A stretch of DNA of 64,000 bases from Empedobacter stercoris (GCF_025244765.1 NZ_CP104209.1:1178001-1242000); one strand, 5' to 3'. Shown: positions 54,863 to 63,656, counted from the stretch's first letter. The notes: generated from the sequence alone by a model not told the origin. A program made the numbers and translations.

Positions 54863-55863
54863 CGCACTCCATTTTTATTATTCAACAAAATACTTATCAC
54901 AATTGGTGCTCCGAACAATGCGGTAATAATATTAATAGGTAAAGTTCCAAATGGAAAAATTTCAGTCAAGATTGAAAAAAGTAACATAAAAAATATACCT
55001 GACACGAAAATCCATCGGTATAAAATTTTCATATCGCCTGTTCGTAATAATGTTCTACAAATATGAGGAACGGCTAATCCTATAAAGCTAATAGGCCCTG
55101 CAAATGCGGTCGCTGAAGCTGTTAACAATGCGGTTGAAATAAGAATTGTTAATCTTAATTTTTTAATATTTATTCCCAACGACTGTGCATATTTTTCGCC
55201 CAATAACAAAGCTGTAATTCCTCGTAAAGTAAACAAGGAAACGATAATTCCACTTAGAACAAATAATCCGAAAACACCTAATTGTTCCCAAGATAAACCA
55301 CTTAATGAACCGAATCCCCAAACTAAATAGGTTTTTATCTTATCCGAAGGTGCAAAATATTGCATCATTCCGATTAATGCGCCTGCTAAACCAGCAATCA
55401 TAAAACCAATAATCACTAAGGATGCAGATGATTTAACGCGAAAAGAAAGTGAAATAACCATTAACAAAGCAACTATTGCACCTAAGAATGAAGCTATAAT
55501 TGTAATCCAAGGATTGTTTAAAAATTCATCTAATCCAATCATCGAAAAAAGAAAAATTACAATCGCAACACCTAAACTGGCCATTGACGTAATTCCCAAT
55601 ACGGAAGGTTCTGCTAAAGGATTTTTGAATAATTCTTGCATCAAAAAACCTGAAATAGGCAAAGCAATACCAACCAACAAAGCTGTTAGTGATTTTGGCA
55701 ATCGAAAATTGAGTACAAGGTTATGGTACATTTCGTCTGAATGCCCAAAAATGACACTGAATATTTCGGTGAAAGAAATCGGAACTTTTCCAACACTTAA
55801 ACTGATCACAAAAAGTAAGAGTGTTAAAATAATCAATACAAAAAATAACGGTTTTTCTTTCAT
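54859..55863 (-). CDS. FecCD-family ABC transporter permease
   Basis: 334 aa from MKEKPLFFVLII, with about nine or ten membrane helices. Typical FecCD segments are NFRLPKSLTALLVGIALPIS, GFLMQELFKNPLAEPSVLGI and AGPISFIGLAVPHICR. It forms the membrane channel for iron-siderophore, heme or vitamin B12 import with the next gene. The frame opens one codon earlier with TTG; the ATG is preferred. A -7 box lies 5 bp upstream. Confidence 0.92.
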   Translation of the reverse strand: MKEKPLFFVLIILTLLLFVISLSVGKVPISFTEIFSVIFGHSDEMYHNLVLNFRLPKSLTALLVGIALPISGFLMQELFKNPLAEPSVLGITSMASLGVAIVIFLFSMIGLDEFLNNPWITIIASFLGAIVALLMVISLSFRVKSSASLVIIGFMIAGLAGALIGMMQYFAPSDKIKTYLVWGFGSLSGLSWEQLGVFGLFVLSGIIVSLFTLRGITALLLGEKYAQSLGINIKKLRLTILISTALLTASATAFAGPISFIGLAVPHICRTLLRTGDMKILYRWIFVSGIFFMLLFSILTEIFPFGTLPINIITALFGAPIVISILLNNKNGVR

Positions 55864-55868
55864 CAAGA

Positions 55869-55876
55869 CAAAGATA
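55869..55876 (-). promoter_or_regulatory. -7 box of FecCD operon
   Basis: TATCTTTG on the minus strand, 5 bp before the ATG; implies a very short or absent leader. Confidence 0.4.
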
Positions 55877-55948
55877 GAAATTCTAATAATTTCTTAAAGT
55901 TTAATTATAAATTCGTTTTAAATCAAATTTTATGATTAGTTTCGTTTC

Positions 55949-56311
55949 ATGAATTTTAGAAGTCTTGTTTTAATTATTTCTTCGATTTTCATGCTACTTA
56001 CACCTTGTAGCATGAAAGCTTCTATTCATACTATTTTAGAAGTTGAAAATGTTCAGCAAACAAAATCAACTCCAAGTAAAACAATTCAGAGTAATACAAC
56101 ATCTTGTGTTAACATTAAATTTGAAGTAATTAAGAAATCAAGCAAACAACTTGATTTATCTCATTTTGATTTACCGCAAATATCTTTACAATTCATTCAA
56201 TACGCACGATCTTCATTGATCGTAGAAGATATTGATTCGAATAAAATACAATCTCCAAAAATACCTTTCTATTTATTGTATAAGCAATTGAAATATTCGT
56301 TGTTGTCGTAA
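55949..56311 (+). CDS. Secreted hypothetical protein
   Basis: 120 aa with a signal peptide (LVLIISSIFMLLTPC); a lipobox-like TPC could make it a lipoprotein. The remainder is polar with no recognised motif. It is divergent from the FecCD operon and followed by the nested-palindrome element. Function unknown. Confidence 0.55.
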   Translation: MNFRSLVLIISSIFMLLTPCSMKASIHTILEVENVQQTKSTPSKTIQSNTTSCVNIKFEVIKKSSKQLDLSHFDLPQISLQFIQYARSSLIVEDIDSNKIQSPKIPFYLLYKQLKYSLLS

Positions 56312-56380
56312 TTTTCACAATTAATTCAACAATAATTATTCAACAATCTATACTTATTTGTACATTATTGAATTAGAATT

Positions 56381-56506
56381 CGTCAATTCGAGTGATTTTT
56401 CGAACTATAAAAAGAAGAAAAATTGTATCGATAATTAAGATGAATTTTATCTTCTAAAACCTTATTCTCGATACAAAATTCTAAATGAATTTCACTCGAA
56501 TTGACG
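56381..56506. repeat. Nested-palindrome element (REP-like or structured RNA)
   Basis: Outer arms CGTCAATTCGAGTGA / TCACTCGAATTGACG (56381-56395 and 56492-56506) are perfect. Inside lie TTGTATCGA / TCGATACAA (56423-56431 and 56468-56476) and AAGAT / ATCTT (56437-56441 and 56449-56453). The three pairs nest concentrically. No second copy occurs in this window. Confidence 0.65.
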
Positions 56507-56558
56507 GTTTTAGACTACAAAACAAAAATGTAGATTTAAGTAACTTATATAACATATC

Positions 56559-57530
56559 ATGCAAAACAAATCTGTTTTATCAATGGGTAATGCTGTATTG
56601 GCATTGCGTTTAGTCATTGGTTGGACGTACTTTTCTGCCTTTTGGAGGCGGTTAATTTTAGAAAACAAACTTGATCCAGAAGCAACTGGATACATTGGCG
56701 AAAAATTTAATCATTTTTTACCGAACGCTCTTTTCATCAAACCTCTTATTCAATATTTGGTCGAAAATCCCGAAGCTTTATTGTGGAACATGTGGATTTT
56801 CACCATTATAGAAGGCGTGGTAGGCTTGTGTTTGATGCTTGGTTACAAAACGCGTTTCATGAGTATCGGTGTTTTCTTCTTAGCAATGGGAATTTTGTTA
56901 GGTTCGGGATGGATTGGAACAACTTGTTTGGACGAATGGCAAATTGGCGTATTAGGTTTGGCAGGAGGATTCACGCTAATGCAAGCGGGCTCTGGTAAAA
57001 TATCCTTGGATTATTTATTCAATAAAAATCAATTTGTTGAACAAGAAAATAAATGGAATTCTATTTCTTATAAAAAATATACACCTCATTTTATCGGATT
57101 TAGTTTTTTCATATTATTCGTTACGTTGTTTACAAATCAAGTATTTCATGGTGGTGTTTATGGAACTTTACACAATAAATCGGTCAAGCCAAAAGTAGAA
57201 ATAACCAATTTAAAACAACTTCAAAATAAGGTTTCATTTGACGTTATGCGAATAGAAGGTGCTGATGTATATGGTTCTTTTTTAATCCAAATTGATTTTT
57301 ACAATGACCAAAATAAAATCATTGAATCATTAGATATGAAAGAGTTATCAAATTTAGACCAACAACAAATTTCGAATTATTATGTAGCAAAAGTTACACC
57401 ACATAAACACAGTTTAGTGTTACCTTTGGGAGCGAAAGCAAACTTAAATTTTGAAATAGAGAATAGAATTCACAAAGTAGTACTAACCGATATAAGCGGA
57501 TTACAATGGGAACAAACAATAAATTTATAG
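56559..57530 (+). CDS. DoxD-like / TQO small-subunit membrane protein
   Basis: 323 aa. Four to five helices in the first 160 residues resemble the DoxD (thiosulfate:quinone oxidoreductase small subunit) family: LALRLVIGWTYFSAFWRRLI, then GLCLMLGYKTRF and GFTLMQAGSGKISLDYLF. A further helix near 180 anchors a C-terminal extracytoplasmic domain of about 130 residues, reminiscent of the DoxA part. Its partner gene encodes a TlpA-like thioredoxin 2 bp downstream. A redox role in the envelope is likely. Confidence 0.75.
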   Translation: MQNKSVLSMGNAVLALRLVIGWTYFSAFWRRLILENKLDPEATGYIGEKFNHFLPNALFIKPLIQYLVENPEALLWNMWIFTIIEGVVGLCLMLGYKTRFMSIGVFFLAMGILLGSGWIGTTCLDEWQIGVLGLAGGFTLMQAGSGKISLDYLFNKNQFVEQENKWNSISYKKYTPHFIGFSFFILFVTLFTNQVFHGGVYGTLHNKSVKPKVEITNLKQLQNKVSFDVMRIEGADVYGSFLIQIDFYNDQNKIIESLDMKELSNLDQQQISNYYVAKVTPHKHSLVLPLGAKANLNFEIENRIHKVVLTDISGLQWEQTINL

Positions 57531-57532
57531 CA

Positions 57533-58111
57533 ATGTTAAAAAGAAATTACTCAACTATTATCGTAGGAGCGTTGGCTTTGGTCTTACTTTTTGTACCAGA
57601 AGCTAAAGCAATGATGCAGCAAGGTTTAATGAAATTAGGATTATTCGATCCAAAATTAGAAAAAGTTGAAAAGTCTTCTCAACCAGAAACCGAAGCAAAT
57701 TATATTTTCGAAATGGTAGATGTGGATGGAAAAACTGTCAACATGGAAGATCTGAAAGGAAAAGTAGTGTTTATGAATTTTTGGGCTACTTGGTGCCCTC
57801 CTTGTATTGCAGAAATGCCTTCTATTCAAACTTTATATGACAAAGTAAAAGAGGATAAAGATATCGTGATTTTAACAGTGGAAGTAGAAGGAAAACGTGA
57901 TAAAGTAGCGAAATTCATGGAACGTAAAAAACTTTCGTTACCAGTGGTTTATCCCAACTCATCTATTCCGACTGAATTTTTTAATGGTTCGTTACCAACA
58001 ACTATTATCTTAGACAAAAAAGGAAACATTGCACACACCACAATGGGAATGGCAGATTATTCTGGTCAAGATATTGTTGATTTCTTGAACGAATTGAAAA
58101 CGATGGAATAA
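57533..58111 (+). CDS. Membrane-anchored TlpA-like thioredoxin
   Basis: 192 aa. A membrane anchor (IIVGALALVLLFVP) precedes a thioredoxin fold with active site WATWCPPC (about residues 85-92) and the cis-Pro loop SLPTTIIL. It would reduce disulfides or sulfenates outside the cytoplasm. The ATG at 57533 is 2 bp after the DoxD stop; an ATG at 57506 would overlap that gene. Followed by a terminator shared with ogt. Confidence 0.88.
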   Translation: MLKRNYSTIIVGALALVLLFVPEAKAMMQQGLMKLGLFDPKLEKVEKSSQPETEANYIFEMVDVDGKTVNMEDLKGKVVFMNFWATWCPPCIAEMPSIQTLYDKVKEDKDIVILTVEVEGKRDKVAKFMERKKLSLPVVYPNSSIPTEFFNGSLPTTIILDKKGNIAHTTMGMADYSGQDIVDFLNELKTME

Positions 58112-58126
58112 TTATTCTAAAATAAA

Positions 58127-58167
58127 TTAAAAAAGCTTCGAGAGAAAATTCTCGAAGTTTTTTTTTA
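58127..58167. terminator. Bidirectional terminator
   Basis: CTTCGAGA/TCTCGAAG stem with flanking A and T runs, between convergent genes. Confidence 0.82.
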
Positions 58168-58674
58168 GAATACATTCAATTGTGTTGATTCTAATTCTAA
58201 CAAAAATTTCTTGCGCTTATTACCTCCTGCGTATCCTGTCAGAGATCCATTTGTTCCAATAACCCGATGACAAGGCACCACAATTGCTATTTTATTTTTC
58301 GCGTTTGCATTTGCAACTGCACGTATCGCCAACAAATTACCCAAAGCCATCGATTGCTCCTTATATGACCGTGTTTTTCCAAATGGAATTTTAATTAATT
58401 CGTTCCAAACCTTTAACTGAAAATCAGTTCCAATCAAATCAAGCGGAATGCTAAATTCGTTCAAATTCCCTTCAAAATAAGCGTCTAACTCCTTTTCTAA
58501 ATTTAACAAAACTTCATCGTGCTTATTTTCTACAATTTCACCCAATTTTTCAATCTCTTTAAGTTGTTTTTCGGTTGATTTCCCATCAAAAAATGCTAAT
58601 ACACAAAGTCCTTTTTGTGACTTAATTGCAAGCATTTCTCCCAAAGGTGTTTGTATTTTTTTTGCGTGAAACAT
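58165..58674 (-). CDS. ogt: Methylated-DNA--protein-cysteine methyltransferase
   Basis: 169-aa DNA-repair protein that removes methyl from O6-methylguanine to its own cysteine. The active-site PCHRVIG motif is present (Cys135) with FGKTRSYKE and the RAVANANAKN helix. The frame opens upstream at 58743, but MFHAKKIQTPLG at 58674 fits the family start. Monocistronic. Confidence 0.92.
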   Translation of the reverse strand: MFHAKKIQTPLGEMLAIKSQKGLCVLAFFDGKSTEKQLKEIEKLGEIVENKHDEVLLNLEKELDAYFEGNLNEFSIPLDLIGTDFQLKVWNELIKIPFGKTRSYKEQSMALGNLLAIRAVANANAKNKIAIVVPCHRVIGTNGSLTGYAGGNKRKKFLLELESTQLNVF

Positions 58675-58758
58675 TTTATTAAATTTTAATTGAAAGTTAG
58701 AAAAATATAGTCGTAATTTGGTACCATATTTGTTGTTAAACATATCATAAAATTAATT

Positions 58759-59214
58759 ATGAAGAAATCTATATTAGTGAGCATCTTTGCATCATTTATC
58801 TTATTCTCATGCCAATCAAAAGGTATCCAACAAGAAGAAAAAAAAGCTGAAGTGGCTCAAAACTCTACAAAAACATTTAAAGATGAACATAATTCAAGAA
58901 ACTCTTTGGATTGGGATGGAAAATATGAAGGTACTTTACCATGTGCGGATTGCGAAGGAATAAAATATATTGTTGAGATAAAAAAAGACGGTAACTTTTT
59001 CATTGAACAAGAATATTTAGGAAAAGAAACGGTTTACCAAGATGAAGGTTTTTATAAATGGGATGCTACTGGAAATATTTTGCACTTAAACTCGAATATT
59101 AGCCCTTTGGTCCTGAAAGTTGAAGAAAATAGATTGAAAGTTTTAGATCAAGAAGGAAAAGAAATTACTGGAAATTTAAAAGATTTATACGTATTGAAAA
59201 AAGTAAAAAAATAA
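58759..59214 (+). CDS. NlpE-like copper-resistance lipoprotein
   Basis: 151 aa. Lipobox LFSC (lipidated Cys about residue 18), then an NlpE N-terminal barrel with the hallmark CxxC in LPCADCEGIKY. NlpE proteins sense envelope or copper stress or surface contact in enterobacteria; in Bacteroidota the role is uncertain. It lacks the C-terminal OB domain of E. coli NlpE. Monocistronic, followed by a terminator. Confidence 0.83.
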   Translation: MKKSILVSIFASFILFSCQSKGIQQEEKKAEVAQNSTKTFKDEHNSRNSLDWDGKYEGTLPCADCEGIKYIVEIKKDGNFFIEQEYLGKETVYQDEGFYKWDATGNILHLNSNISPLVLKVEENRLKVLDQEGKEITGNLKDLYVLKKVKK

Positions 59215-59247
59215 TTTCAAAAGTTAAATTTCTACTCTATAACAATT

Positions 59248-59283
59248 AAAACGCTGTCAAGGTTTTAAACCTGACAGCGTTTT
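59248..59283. terminator. Bidirectional terminator, dispersed-repeat type
   Basis: An ACGCTGTCA arm pairs with TGACAGCGT; the loop itself is palindromic (GGTTTTAAACC). The GTCAAGGTTTTAAACC core is, from memory, a common intergenic repeat in this phylum. Confidence 0.85.
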
Positions 59284-59286
59284 CTT

Positions 59287-60300
59287 TTATTGTTCTAAAC
59301 TTTTTTGCCATTCCCAAGCTGTACGCATACTATCTGCAAGTTGAGTTTCAGGTTTCCATCCCAATTCTTTTTCTGCATACGAATTATCTGCATAGGCTTC
59401 GATAATATCTCCCGCGCGACGCTCTTTGATCTGATAATTCAATTTCAAATCATTTGCATCTTCAAAAGCATGAACAACTTCTAAAACTGTCGAACCCGTT
59501 CCTGTTCCAAGATTAAAGAACTCTAATTTCGCCTTATTTTTATTTTCAATCAAACGAGTTACAGCTTTTACGTGCGCATCTGCTAAATCATTCACATCAA
59601 TATAATCTCTAATTGCTGTTCCATCACGCGTTGGGTAATCGTCTCCCCAAACAGATAAAGCTTCTCTAATTCCTGCCGCCGTTTGCGTAACATATGGAAT
59701 CAAATTATTTGGAATTCCTTTTGGTAATTCACCAATTTTCGCTGTAGGATGGGCGCCTACTGGATTGAAATAACGTAAACAAATCACATTTTTATCGAAA
59801 GCTGTAGAGAAATCTTCTAAAATCTCTTCACCCATTTGTTTCGTTTTCCCGTAAGGAGATTCTGGTTTCTTTAGTGGTGTTTGTTCATTAATTGGCATAT
59901 GATCTGCCTGTCCATAAACGGTACAAGATGAACTAAAAATGATATTATCTGCATTATAATCTTTCATTGCATCTAAAAGATTAATTAATCCTAAAAGGTT
60001 ATTACGATAGTACATCAACGGTTTTTCAACAGATTCACCAACCGCTTTATGTGCTGCAAAATTGATAATTCCGTCAATTTTATTAGTCTTAAAAAATTCA
60101 TTTACTTTTTCTTGATCTTTTAAATCTATTTGATAAAAAGATGGTTTTATAGAAGTAATCGATGTAATTCTATCTAAAAAATCAATATTCGTGTTTGATA
60201 AATCATCAATAATCACCACTTCATAACCTGCATTTTGTAGTGCTACAACTGTATGCGAACCGATATAGCCTAAACCACCGGTTACTAATATTTTATTCAT
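59287..60300 (-). CDS. galE: UDP-glucose 4-epimerase
   Basis: 337-aa NAD-dependent epimerase from MNKILVTGGLGYIGSHT. The glycine loop, the SSSCTVYG catalytic Ser/Thr region and YGKTK (YxxxK) are present, with substrate loop FNLGTGTGSTV. It supplies UDP-galactose for polysaccharides. The in-frame start at 60342 is upstream of the -7 box at 60330-60337 and is rejected. Confidence 0.93.
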   Translation of the reverse strand: MNKILVTGGLGYIGSHTVVALQNAGYEVVIIDDLSNTNIDFLDRITSITSIKPSFYQIDLKDQEKVNEFFKTNKIDGIINFAAHKAVGESVEKPLMYYRNNLLGLINLLDAMKDYNADNIIFSSSCTVYGQADHMPINEQTPLKKPESPYGKTKQMGEEILEDFSTAFDKNVICLRYFNPVGAHPTAKIGELPKGIPNNLIPYVTQTAAGIREALSVWGDDYPTRDGTAIRDYIDVNDLADAHVKAVTRLIENKNKAKLEFFNLGTGTGSTVLEVVHAFEDANDLKLNYQIKERRAGDIIEAYADNSYAEKELGWKPETQLADSMRTAWEWQKSLEQ

Positions 60301-60329
60301 TTTATGTAATTTCATTGAATTAGTTAGTC

Positions 60330-60337
60330 CAAATTTA
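60330..60337 (-). promoter_or_regulatory. -7 box of galE
   Basis: TAAATTTG on the minus strand, 29 bp before the ATG. Confidence 0.5.
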
Positions 60338-60345
60338 AGCAAATA

Positions 60346-60377
60346 AAAAAGCTTCTGAAACCAATCAGAAGCTTTTT
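60346..60377 (-). terminator. Terminator of the sugar aminotransferase gene
   Basis: AAAAAGCTTCTGA/TCAGAAGCTTTTT perfect 13-bp stem with AACCAA loop. Confidence 0.9.
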
Positions 60378-60396
60378 CATATTTTTTTAATGTAAA

Positions 60397-61512
60397 TTAT
60401 TTTCCAAAGAATTCACGCACAGCAGAAGTAATATAAACCAATTGTTCTTCTTCTAACTCTGTATGCATCGGTAAAGACATCACTTCTTCAACCAATTTAT
60501 TGGTATTTGGGAAGTCTGCATCATTGTAATGACCGTTATCATACGCTTTTTGTTTACGTAATGGAACAGGATAATAAATCATTGCTGGAATTTCTTTTTC
60601 TGTTAAGAAAGCTTGCAATTCGTTACGTTTACCATTTGTTACACGTAAAGTATATTGATGAAAAACATGTGTTGTATCTTCTCCTTTTGATGGTGTAATT
60701 AGCGCATCAATATCTTTAAAAGCTTCTGAATAATAAGCCGCTGCTTTGTTACGTGCAGCATTATACTCGTCTAAGAATGGTAGTTTGCGGCGTAAAACTG
60801 CTGCTTGAACTGAATCTAAACGTGAGTTAACCCCAACTTCATCGTGGTAGTAACGCTTGTACATTCCGTGATTTACAATTCCACGTAAACGATGTGCAAT
60901 ATCATCATCATTCGTAAAAATCGCTCCACCATCTCCGTAACATCCTAAATTTTTAGAAGGGAAGAAAGATGTACAACCAATATGACCAATTGTACCAGCT
61001 TTTTGACCTTTGTATTCTGCACCAATTGCTTGCGCTGTATCTTCTACAACATATAAGTTATGCTCTTTTGCAATTGCCATAATCTCATCCATATTAGCAC
61101 ATTGCCCAAATAAATGAACTGGAATAATTGCTTTAGTTTTTGGTGTAATAGCAGCTTTCAATTTTTCTGTATCAATTGTAAATGTATCATAATCGACATC
61201 TACTAAAACAGAATTTAATTTTAATAAATCAATCACTTCTACCGTTGCCGCAAAAGTAAAATCTGCCGTAATTACCTCGTCACCTGGCTCCAATCCTAAT
61301 GCCATCAAAGCGATTTGTAAAGCATCTGTCCCATTTCCACAAGGAATAACATGTTTTACGTTAAGATATTCTTGTAATTCAGTTTCGAATTGTTTTACTT
61401 CTGGTCCATTTATAAAAGCAGCCGAATCTAAAACATTCATAATTGCTGCATCAACGTCACCTTTTATTTTTTGATATTGACTCTGTAAGTCAACCATTTG
61501 TATTTTTTTCAT
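60397..61512 (-). CDS. DegT/DnrJ/EryC1-family sugar aminotransferase
   Basis: 371-aa PLP enzyme that aminates a nucleotide keto-sugar for surface polysaccharide or LPS. Signature segments are CGNGTDALQIALMALG, the VEDTAQAIGA aspartate strand and the PLP Lys in FFPSKNLGCYGDGGA. The exact sugar is unknown. It lies upstream of galE on the same strand but has its own terminator. Confidence 0.9.
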   Translation of the reverse strand: MKKIQMVDLQSQYQKIKGDVDAAIMNVLDSAAFINGPEVKQFETELQEYLNVKHVIPCGNGTDALQIALMALGLEPGDEVITADFTFAATVEVIDLLKLNSVLVDVDYDTFTIDTEKLKAAITPKTKAIIPVHLFGQCANMDEIMAIAKEHNLYVVEDTAQAIGAEYKGQKAGTIGHIGCTSFFPSKNLGCYGDGGAIFTNDDDIAHRLRGIVNHGMYKRYYHDEVGVNSRLDSVQAAVLRRKLPFLDEYNAARNKAAAYYSEAFKDIDALITPSKGEDTTHVFHQYTLRVTNGKRNELQAFLTEKEIPAMIYYPVPLRKQKAYDNGHYNDADFPNTNKLVEEVMSLPMHTELEEEQLVYITSAVREFFGK

Positions 61513-61565
61513 AACTTAATGAATCTTTCAACATCTACAACTTTAAAAAGTCGATATTATTACAA

Positions 61566-61573
61566 CAAATGTA
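61566..61573 (-). promoter_or_regulatory. -7 box of sugar aminotransferase gene
   Basis: TACATTTG on the minus strand, 53 bp before the ATG at 61512. Confidence 0.45.
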
Positions 61574-61597
61574 CAAAAAAAGCTCGTTCTAAATTTC

Positions 61598-61605
61598 TAA
61601 CTTTG
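61598..61605 (+). promoter_or_regulatory. -7 box of waaA
   Basis: TAACTTTG, 7 bp before the GTG start at 61613; implies a leaderless or near-leaderless mRNA. Confidence 0.4.
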
Positions 61606-61612
61606 CAAGATT

Positions 61613-62863
61613 GTGCAAGGATTTTATAATATATCAATCAAGGCGTACGGAATGGCGCTAAAATTGGCTTCGAATTTTAACGAAAAAGCGAAACTTTGGA
61701 TAAATGGTCGTGATAATTGGGAGGGAAAAATTGCTTCTAAACTATCTAAAACAGATAAAGTTTTGTGGGTACATTGTTCTTCTTTAGGCGAGTTTGAACA
61801 AGGTCGACCTGTGATCGAAACCTTAAAAGAAAAGTATCCTACACATAAAATTGCTGTTTCCTTTTTCTCGCCTTCAGGTTACGAAATTAGAAAAAATTAT
61901 CAAGGAGCTGACTTAATTTTCTATTTACCTTTAGACACAAAATCGAATGCAGAAAAACTAATAAAAGTCTTGCATCCCGAAATTTTGATTTTGGTGAAAT
62001 ACGAATATTGGTTCAATTTAATTTCGACTTTACATCAACACAAAATACCAACAATTGTGGTTTCCTCTATCTTTAGAGAGAGTCAAAACTTTTTCAAAAA
62101 AGCTGGAAATAACTGGTTTGCTAAAAAATTAAGTTTAATTAATCATTTCTTTGTGCAAAACGAAAAGTCTAAAAATTTATTAGACTCTATTCAGATTACA
62201 CAGAATACAATTGCAGGTGATACGCGTTTTGACCGTGTTAAACAAATTATTCACCAAGACAACCACTTGGATTTTATGGAAACTTTCAAACAACATTCAA
62301 AATTCATTGTTGTTGGAAGTTCGTGGCCAAAAGATGAAGAATTATTTATTGAATTAATCAATCAAAAATTAACGAATGATTGGAAAATTGTTTTCGCACC
62401 ACATAATTTGAATGATGCTGAGATCAATTCTTTTCTGAGTAAAATCAATCAAAAAACTGTTAAATTTTCTGATTTAGAAAAAACTTCGCAACAAGATTTA
62501 ATTGATTCAAAAGTTTTTATTCTAAATACAATTGGACTACTATCCAAAGTGTATGCATATGCAGATATCACTTATATTGGCGGTGGTTTTGGAGCAGGAA
62601 TTCACAATACATTAGAAGCTGTAACGTATGGAAATCCTGTTGTATTTGGACCTAAATACAAAAAATTCCAGGAAGCTGTTGACTTGATAGCAGTTGGTGG
62701 TGGTTTTTCAATTTCAAATCAAACCGAATTTAATAAAATAATGAACCATTTGATGAATGACGAAAATTTTAGAAAAGCAAGTGGAAAAAAAGCAGGAGAT
62801 TTTGTTCAAAATTCTCCAAATGCAACGAAAATTATTATGGATTATTTAGCGAAAATTATTTAA
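61613..62863 (+). CDS. waaA: 3-Deoxy-D-manno-octulosonic acid transferase
   Basis: 416-aa inner-membrane GT-B enzyme that adds Kdo to lipid A. N-terminal anchor helix region, acceptor motif HCSSLGEFEQGRPVIE with the catalytic Glu, the WLVGSSWPKDEE-like VVGSSWPKDEE strand, and the donor-site YIGGGFGAGIHNTLEA. The start is GTG at 61613 because no ATG lies between the stop and the conserved region. Divergent from the sugar aminotransferase gene. Confidence 0.92.
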   Translation: MQGFYNISIKAYGMALKLASNFNEKAKLWINGRDNWEGKIASKLSKTDKVLWVHCSSLGEFEQGRPVIETLKEKYPTHKIAVSFFSPSGYEIRKNYQGADLIFYLPLDTKSNAEKLIKVLHPEILILVKYEYWFNLISTLHQHKIPTIVVSSIFRESQNFFKKAGNNWFAKKLSLINHFFVQNEKSKNLLDSIQITQNTIAGDTRFDRVKQIIHQDNHLDFMETFKQHSKFIVVGSSWPKDEELFIELINQKLTNDWKIVFAPHNLNDAEINSFLSKINQKTVKFSDLEKTSQQDLIDSKVFILNTIGLLSKVYAYADITYIGGGFGAGIHNTLEAVTYGNPVVFGPKYKKFQEAVDLIAVGGGFSISNQTEFNKIMNHLMNDENFRKASGKKAGDFVQNSPNATKIIMDYLAKII

Positions 62864-62971
62864 GTCATAATATTTTATGAATTTTTAACAAAAAAGGCAT
62901 AGATATTGTGAAATAAAAAAGCATTATTATTTTTTTGAAGAACAGCTCAATTTTATCTATGAATAAAACTT

Positions 62972-62979
62972 TACTTTTG
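62972..62979 (+). promoter_or_regulatory. -7 box of outer-membrane barrel gene
   Basis: TACTTTTG, 37 bp before the ATG at 63017. Confidence 0.45.
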
Positions 62980-63016
62980 AATTAAATAATATAACTCAGA
63001 CTTAAGTAATAAAAAA

Positions 63017-63634
63017 ATGAAAAAACTAATCTTAGGAATAGCACTTTTTGGTGGATTAAGTGCAGCAAACGCGCAAATTGATTTAGGAGTTAAAGGAGGT
63101 CTTAACTTCCCGACTTTATCTGGTGATTCAAGACAAATATATCAAAATCAAACTAAATTCAGAACTGATTTTTATGTGGGAGGTTATGCCAACTATAAGA
63201 TAACGGATCAAATTAGTTTTCAACCAGAGTTATTATATTCTAAACAAGGAGCTGGATTGAAAACAAATGATAACTCAAAAGCTAAATTAATTACACATAA
63301 TATTAATATTCCTTTAATGGGACGTTATGAAATTATGGATGGATTAAATGTTGAATTTGGTCCACAATTAGGTTTCTTAGTTTCTGCTAAAAAGAAAACT
63401 GAAGAAGGAAAAATTAATGAAAAAGAAAAATTTGTAGATAATTTCAAAACATTTGATTTCGGATTAAATTTTGGTGCTGCTTATAAAGTAAGTGATGAAC
63501 TAGAAATTAATGCTCGTTTTACGAAAGGTTTGTCAAACATCAACAATTATTTCCCAGAAGTAATGAACGACAATTACAAAATTACAAACACATACTTTAG
63601 TGTTGGTGTAGCATATAAGTTAATGGAAATGTAA
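63017..63634 (+). CDS. Outer-membrane beta-barrel protein (porin/PorT-like)
   Basis: 205 aa with signal peptide (ILGIALFGGLSAANAQ) and an eight-stranded barrel typical of the OMP_b-brl_2 family: GVKGGLNFPT at the start, FQPELLYSKQG, and an aromatic C-terminal strand (TYFSVGVAYKLMEM). Function unknown. A terminator follows. Confidence 0.83.
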   Translation: MKKLILGIALFGGLSAANAQIDLGVKGGLNFPTLSGDSRQIYQNQTKFRTDFYVGGYANYKITDQISFQPELLYSKQGAGLKTNDNSKAKLITHNINIPLMGRYEIMDGLNVEFGPQLGFLVSAKKKTEEGKINEKEKFVDNFKTFDFGLNFGAAYKVSDELEINARFTKGLSNINNYFPEVMNDNYKITNTYFSVGVAYKLMEM

Positions 63635-63656
63635 TTGCTTTAATTAAAAAAATTAG

